A stretch of 9,384 nucleotides of DNA from Firmicutes bacterium UBA3936 (lineage in GTDB: Bacteria > Bacillota > Dethiobacteria > Dethiobacterales > Dethiobacteraceae). Below are positions 7,615 through 9,384 of this stretch, one piece after another (the first letter of the stretch is position 1; every line of letters starts with the position of its first letter). A model generated the notes under the pieces. That model searched no databases, had not been told where the DNA came from, and worked only from the letters and a program-made list of their open reading frames with translations. A program made the position numbers and the translations under genes. The stretch is from NCBI GenBank assembly GCA_002385745.1, contig DGEC01000003.1:1-9384 (forward strand), read 5' to 3'.

Positions 7615-9037
7615 ATTTCTTTTCTTCTGGTTCTTTCCCGTTGTCAGTTATCACTTCTTCCTCGCTGTCAACTTCCGGTTCTTTTCCGTTATTAGCTTGC
7701 TCGGCTATAGCATTGTCAGCTTCCGGCTCTTTCTCTTTTTTAACTATTTCAGTAACAATATCCGACTGTTCCACCAGAAAATCAATTGCCTTGCGGTACT
7801 TGATTTCCCGGTTGAAAGCATCCAGTTCACCTCTTGCAGCCAGTAAATCCTTAACCTTTTGCACGTCCTGTTTATAGCGGTCAGCTATCGTTTTAAGGTG
7901 CTCATCTAATTCTTCACCTGTCGCAGAAATTCCTTCTTTCTCAATAATAGCGTCCAGGACAAGACCGGCCTTTACCCGGCTTTGAGCTTCTTCTTTTCTG
8001 TCCTGCCGCAGGTCTTCCATGCTTTTTTTACTGTATTCCAGGAACTTTTCCATTGTCATTCCCTGTATATGCAGGAATTGCTCCATTTCCTGGATCATCG
8101 CATCCAACTCGCGTTCAACCAGTACCTCCGGCAGGTCAACCTCCGAGTCTGCCGCCGCCATCTCAATAAGCTTGTTTTTTAACTCGGCCTCAGCCCTGCT
8201 TTCTTCCTGTTCTTTCAGCTTATTCAGAATATCCTCTTTTAATTCGGCCAAGGTATCAAATTCTGAAATCTCACGGGCAAAGTCATCGTTGATTTCAGGA
8301 TATTCCTTTCTTTTAATCTCATTTAGCTTTACTTTAAATGTCGCCTTTTCCCCTGCCAGGTCTTTCTGGTGGTAGTTCTCGGGAAAAGTAACCTCTATCT
8401 CTTTTTCTTCGCCGGGCTTCATGCCGACCAGCTGAACTTCAAACCCGGGAATAAAGGTGTTTGAACCAATTTCCAGGGAATACCCTTCCGCACTGCCGCC
8501 TGCAAAGGGTTTGCCGTCCCGGTAACCGGTAAAGTCAATTACGGCAATATCCCCGAGTTTTAAATCATCATCATCAACCACATTCAACCTTGCATGCTGC
8601 AGCTGCAGCTGCAGGAGGTTTCTTTCCACTTCATCGTCTGTAATTTCCCTGATTTTCTTTGTTGCAGACAAACCCTTGTACTTACCGAGTTTTACTTCCG
8701 GCTTGACTTCAACCTTTGCCGTAAAAATCAGGGGCTTGCCTTTTTCCATCTGCACCAGATCAATTTCGGGGTTGTCAATAGGACTGATACCCGTCTCCTT
8801 CACCGCATCTTCATAGGCTTTGGGGATAAGGATATCCAGAGCATCCTCATAAAGAATCTCAGGCCCAAAACGCTGCTCTAAAACAAAACGAGGCACCTTG
8901 CCCTTGCGAAAACCGGGAACACTGACTTTTTTGACCACCCGCCTGTAGGCTTGATCAAGCGCCCCGGCTACAGCTTCCTCACCTACCTCAATTTCTAGCG
9001 CAACTTTGTTTCCGTCTATTTTCTCCAGCTTTACCAT
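7613..9037 (-). CDS. tig: Trigger factor, ribosome-associated chaperone and peptidyl-prolyl isomerase
   Basis: Chaperone of 474 aa that binds ribosomal protein L23 at the exit tunnel and shields nascent chains. The N-terminal ribosome-binding domain (about 1-115) contains the signature GFRKGKVPR at 42-50. An FKBP-type isomerase domain follows (about 160-245, including DIAVIDFTGY and FIPGFEVQLVGMKPGE), then the helical C-terminal arms (about 260-430). The protein is about 40 residues longer than the usual 430: residues 436-474 form an acidic, repetitive tail (KEPE recurring every 16 residues) with no known domain. The ATG at 9037 has AGGAG 8 nt upstream. It is first in the tig-clpP-clpX unit and is preceded by its own promoter. 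Confidence 0.97.
   Translation of the reverse strand: MVKLEKIDGNKVALEIEVGEEAVAGALDQAYRRVVKKVSVPGFRKGKVPRFVLEQRFGPEILYEDALDILIPKAYEDAVKETGISPIDNPEIDLVQMEKGKPLIFTAKVEVKPEVKLGKYKGLSATKKIREITDDEVERNLLQLQLQHARLNVVDDDDLKLGDIAVIDFTGYRDGKPFAGGSAEGYSLEIGSNTFIPGFEVQLVGMKPGEEKEIEVTFPENYHQKDLAGEKATFKVKLNEIKRKEYPEINDDFAREISEFDTLAELKEDILNKLKEQEESRAEAELKNKLIEMAAADSEVDLPEVLVERELDAMIQEMEQFLHIQGMTMEKFLEYSKKSMEDLRQDRKEEAQSRVKAGLVLDAIIEKEGISATGEELDEHLKTIADRYKQDVQKVKDLLAARGELDAFNREIKYRKAIDFLVEQSDIVTEIVKKEKEPEADNAIAEQANNGKEPEVDSEEEVITDNGKEPEEKK
7616..7732 (-). repeat. 48-bp degenerate tandem repeat at the 3' end of tig
   Basis: The repeat codes for 16-residue units: KEPEADNAIAEQANNG (436-451), KEPEVDSEEEVITDNG (452-467) and a partial KEPEEKK (468-474). 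KEPE and the closing NG are kept while the centre has diverged, so this looks like an old in-frame duplication in a disordered tail. Confidence 0.75.
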
Positions 9038-9105
9038 ACGCTATGCTCCTTTTAATCATAATTTATCTTATGCAATTCTCCCTTGCACAGTAACATTCCC
9101 GCAGA

Positions 9106-9135
9106 ATTATAGCATATTTATCTAAAGCTTGCCAA
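9106..9135 (-). promoter_or_regulatory. Sigma-A extended -10 promoter of tig-clpP-clpX
   Basis: A perfect TATAAT (9111-9106) is preceded by TGC, giving an extended -10 (TGnTATAAT). TTGGCA (9135-9130) is the -35 at 18 nt. Transcription would start near 9099, giving a leader of about 60 nt to the tig ATG. No CtsR or CIRCE operator is visible. Confidence 0.85.
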
Positions 9136-9185
9136 ATATTTTACCACTAAATACTGAAAAATGAAAGCCACTGCAAACAAAAGAT

Positions 9186-9199
9186 AGTGTCAAGACACT
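9186..9199. repeat. Inverted repeat AGTGTC-N2-GACACT, possible element terminus
   Basis: Two perfect 6-bp arms flank two bases, 28 nt beyond the stop of the partial gene to the right. The position suits the terminal repeat of an insertion sequence whose gene runs toward this end. A weak transcription terminator (5-bp stem, 4-nt loop, then a T-rich stretch) is the other possibility. Confidence 0.4.
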
Positions 9200-9227
9200 T
9201 TAGGTTTTAATGCGAACCTCACACCAC

Positions 9228-9384
9228 TCAAACAACACTACGTTTATTTAGCTCTTTTAATGCAAACCGGGTATGGCTGCTTCCACCTCTGAAAAGCGGC
9301 ACATTATTCCGATACTCTTTGCCTCTTAATCTTTTTTGCCGGATGCGTTTCATCTCTTCATGAACAAATTGTTTTAATTCGATG
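9228..9384 (-). CDS. Unidentified protein, C-terminal 51 residues only; possibly a transposase
   Basis: An open frame enters from the right edge and ends at TGA (9230-9228) after 51 residues. The product is basic and begins IELKQFVHEEMKRIRQKRLR; it includes a PLFRGGSSHTRF stretch and ends KELNKRSVV. I do not recognise the family, and no catalytic motif lies in this piece. A transposase is suggested only by context: high Lys/Arg content, a stop just before an inverted repeat, a repeated 14-mer at this end, position upstream of a housekeeping promoter, and sequence that stops inside it as contigs do at repeats. An ordinary chromosomal gene upstream of tig remains possible. Confidence 0.45.
   Translation of the reverse strand, partial: IELKQFVHEEMKRIRQKRLRGKEYRNNVPLFRGGSSHTRFALKELNKRSVV

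Noticed and set aside
8597..8614. Three tandem CTGCAG units inside tig
   Set aside because: They encode the Leu-Gln-Leu-Gln stretch around residues 142-147 of a helix-rich region; coding constraint explains them well enough.
7602..9135. CtsR or CIRCE operators in front of tig or clpP
   Set aside because: I looked for the CtsR heptad repeat and the CIRCE TTAGCACTC/GAGTGCTAA arms upstream of tig and clpP, and also upstream of lon (3795-3886); none were seen.
9165..9193. Possible outward hybrid promoter from TTGACA in the right-hand inverted repeat
   Set aside because: At 17-18 nt spacing the would-be -10 is TGGCTT or similar, which is not functional; tig has a good promoter of its own further in.
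1..9384. CRISPR arrays, tRNA or rRNA genes
   Set aside because: No regularly spaced repeats and no tRNA- or rRNA-like sequence were seen; nearly all of the window is protein-coding with short gaps.

Overview
All genes in this window lie on the minus strand, so transcription runs from the right edge to the left. In transcription order they are: the 3' end of an unidentified, possibly IS-encoded gene, then tig, clpP, clpX, lonB, lon, engB (ysxC) and the 5' part of valS. This is the protein-folding, proteolysis and ribosome-assembly cluster of spore-forming Bacillota. A membrane-anchored LonB next to LonA, with clpP directly between tig and clpX, points to Clostridia of the Peptococcaceae/Desulfotomaculum/Pelotomaculum type rather than Bacillus. 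That placement is inferred from gene content and order only.

Region by region. Positions 1-19 are an exact Nextera/Tn5 mosaic-end adapter, so the left edge is a library artefact and the window is probably a contig end or a whole contig. Positions 20-684 are valS, cut off in the editing domain. Positions 685-870 hold a sigma-A promoter for valS and a hairpin terminator behind engB. engB and lon overlap by one base (TAATG). The 92-base lon leader has its own promoter and a small hairpin over the ribosome binding site. lonB begins at TTG, behind a -10 element that resembles forespore (sigma F/G) promoters. clpX ends in a strong intrinsic terminator. tig, clpP and clpX are tightly packed behind an extended -10 promoter upstream of tig. 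Beyond that, from about 9186 to the right edge, is a stretch that looks like the end of a mobile element; its identity is not established.

Functionally, trigger factor receives nascent chains at the ribosome exit. ClpXP and Lon degrade unfolded or tagged proteins. LonB probably serves the forespore. EngB is a GTPase for late 50S assembly and ValRS charges tRNA-Val. The promoters and terminators suggest at least four units: tig-clpP-clpX, lonB, lon-engB and valS.

I see no hidden novel system. The core genes are intact, with all expected catalytic residues. The points worth a second look are regulatory (the lonB promoter, the lon leader hairpin), a 16-residue tandem repeat in the trigger factor tail, the putative mobile-element end, and the adapter.
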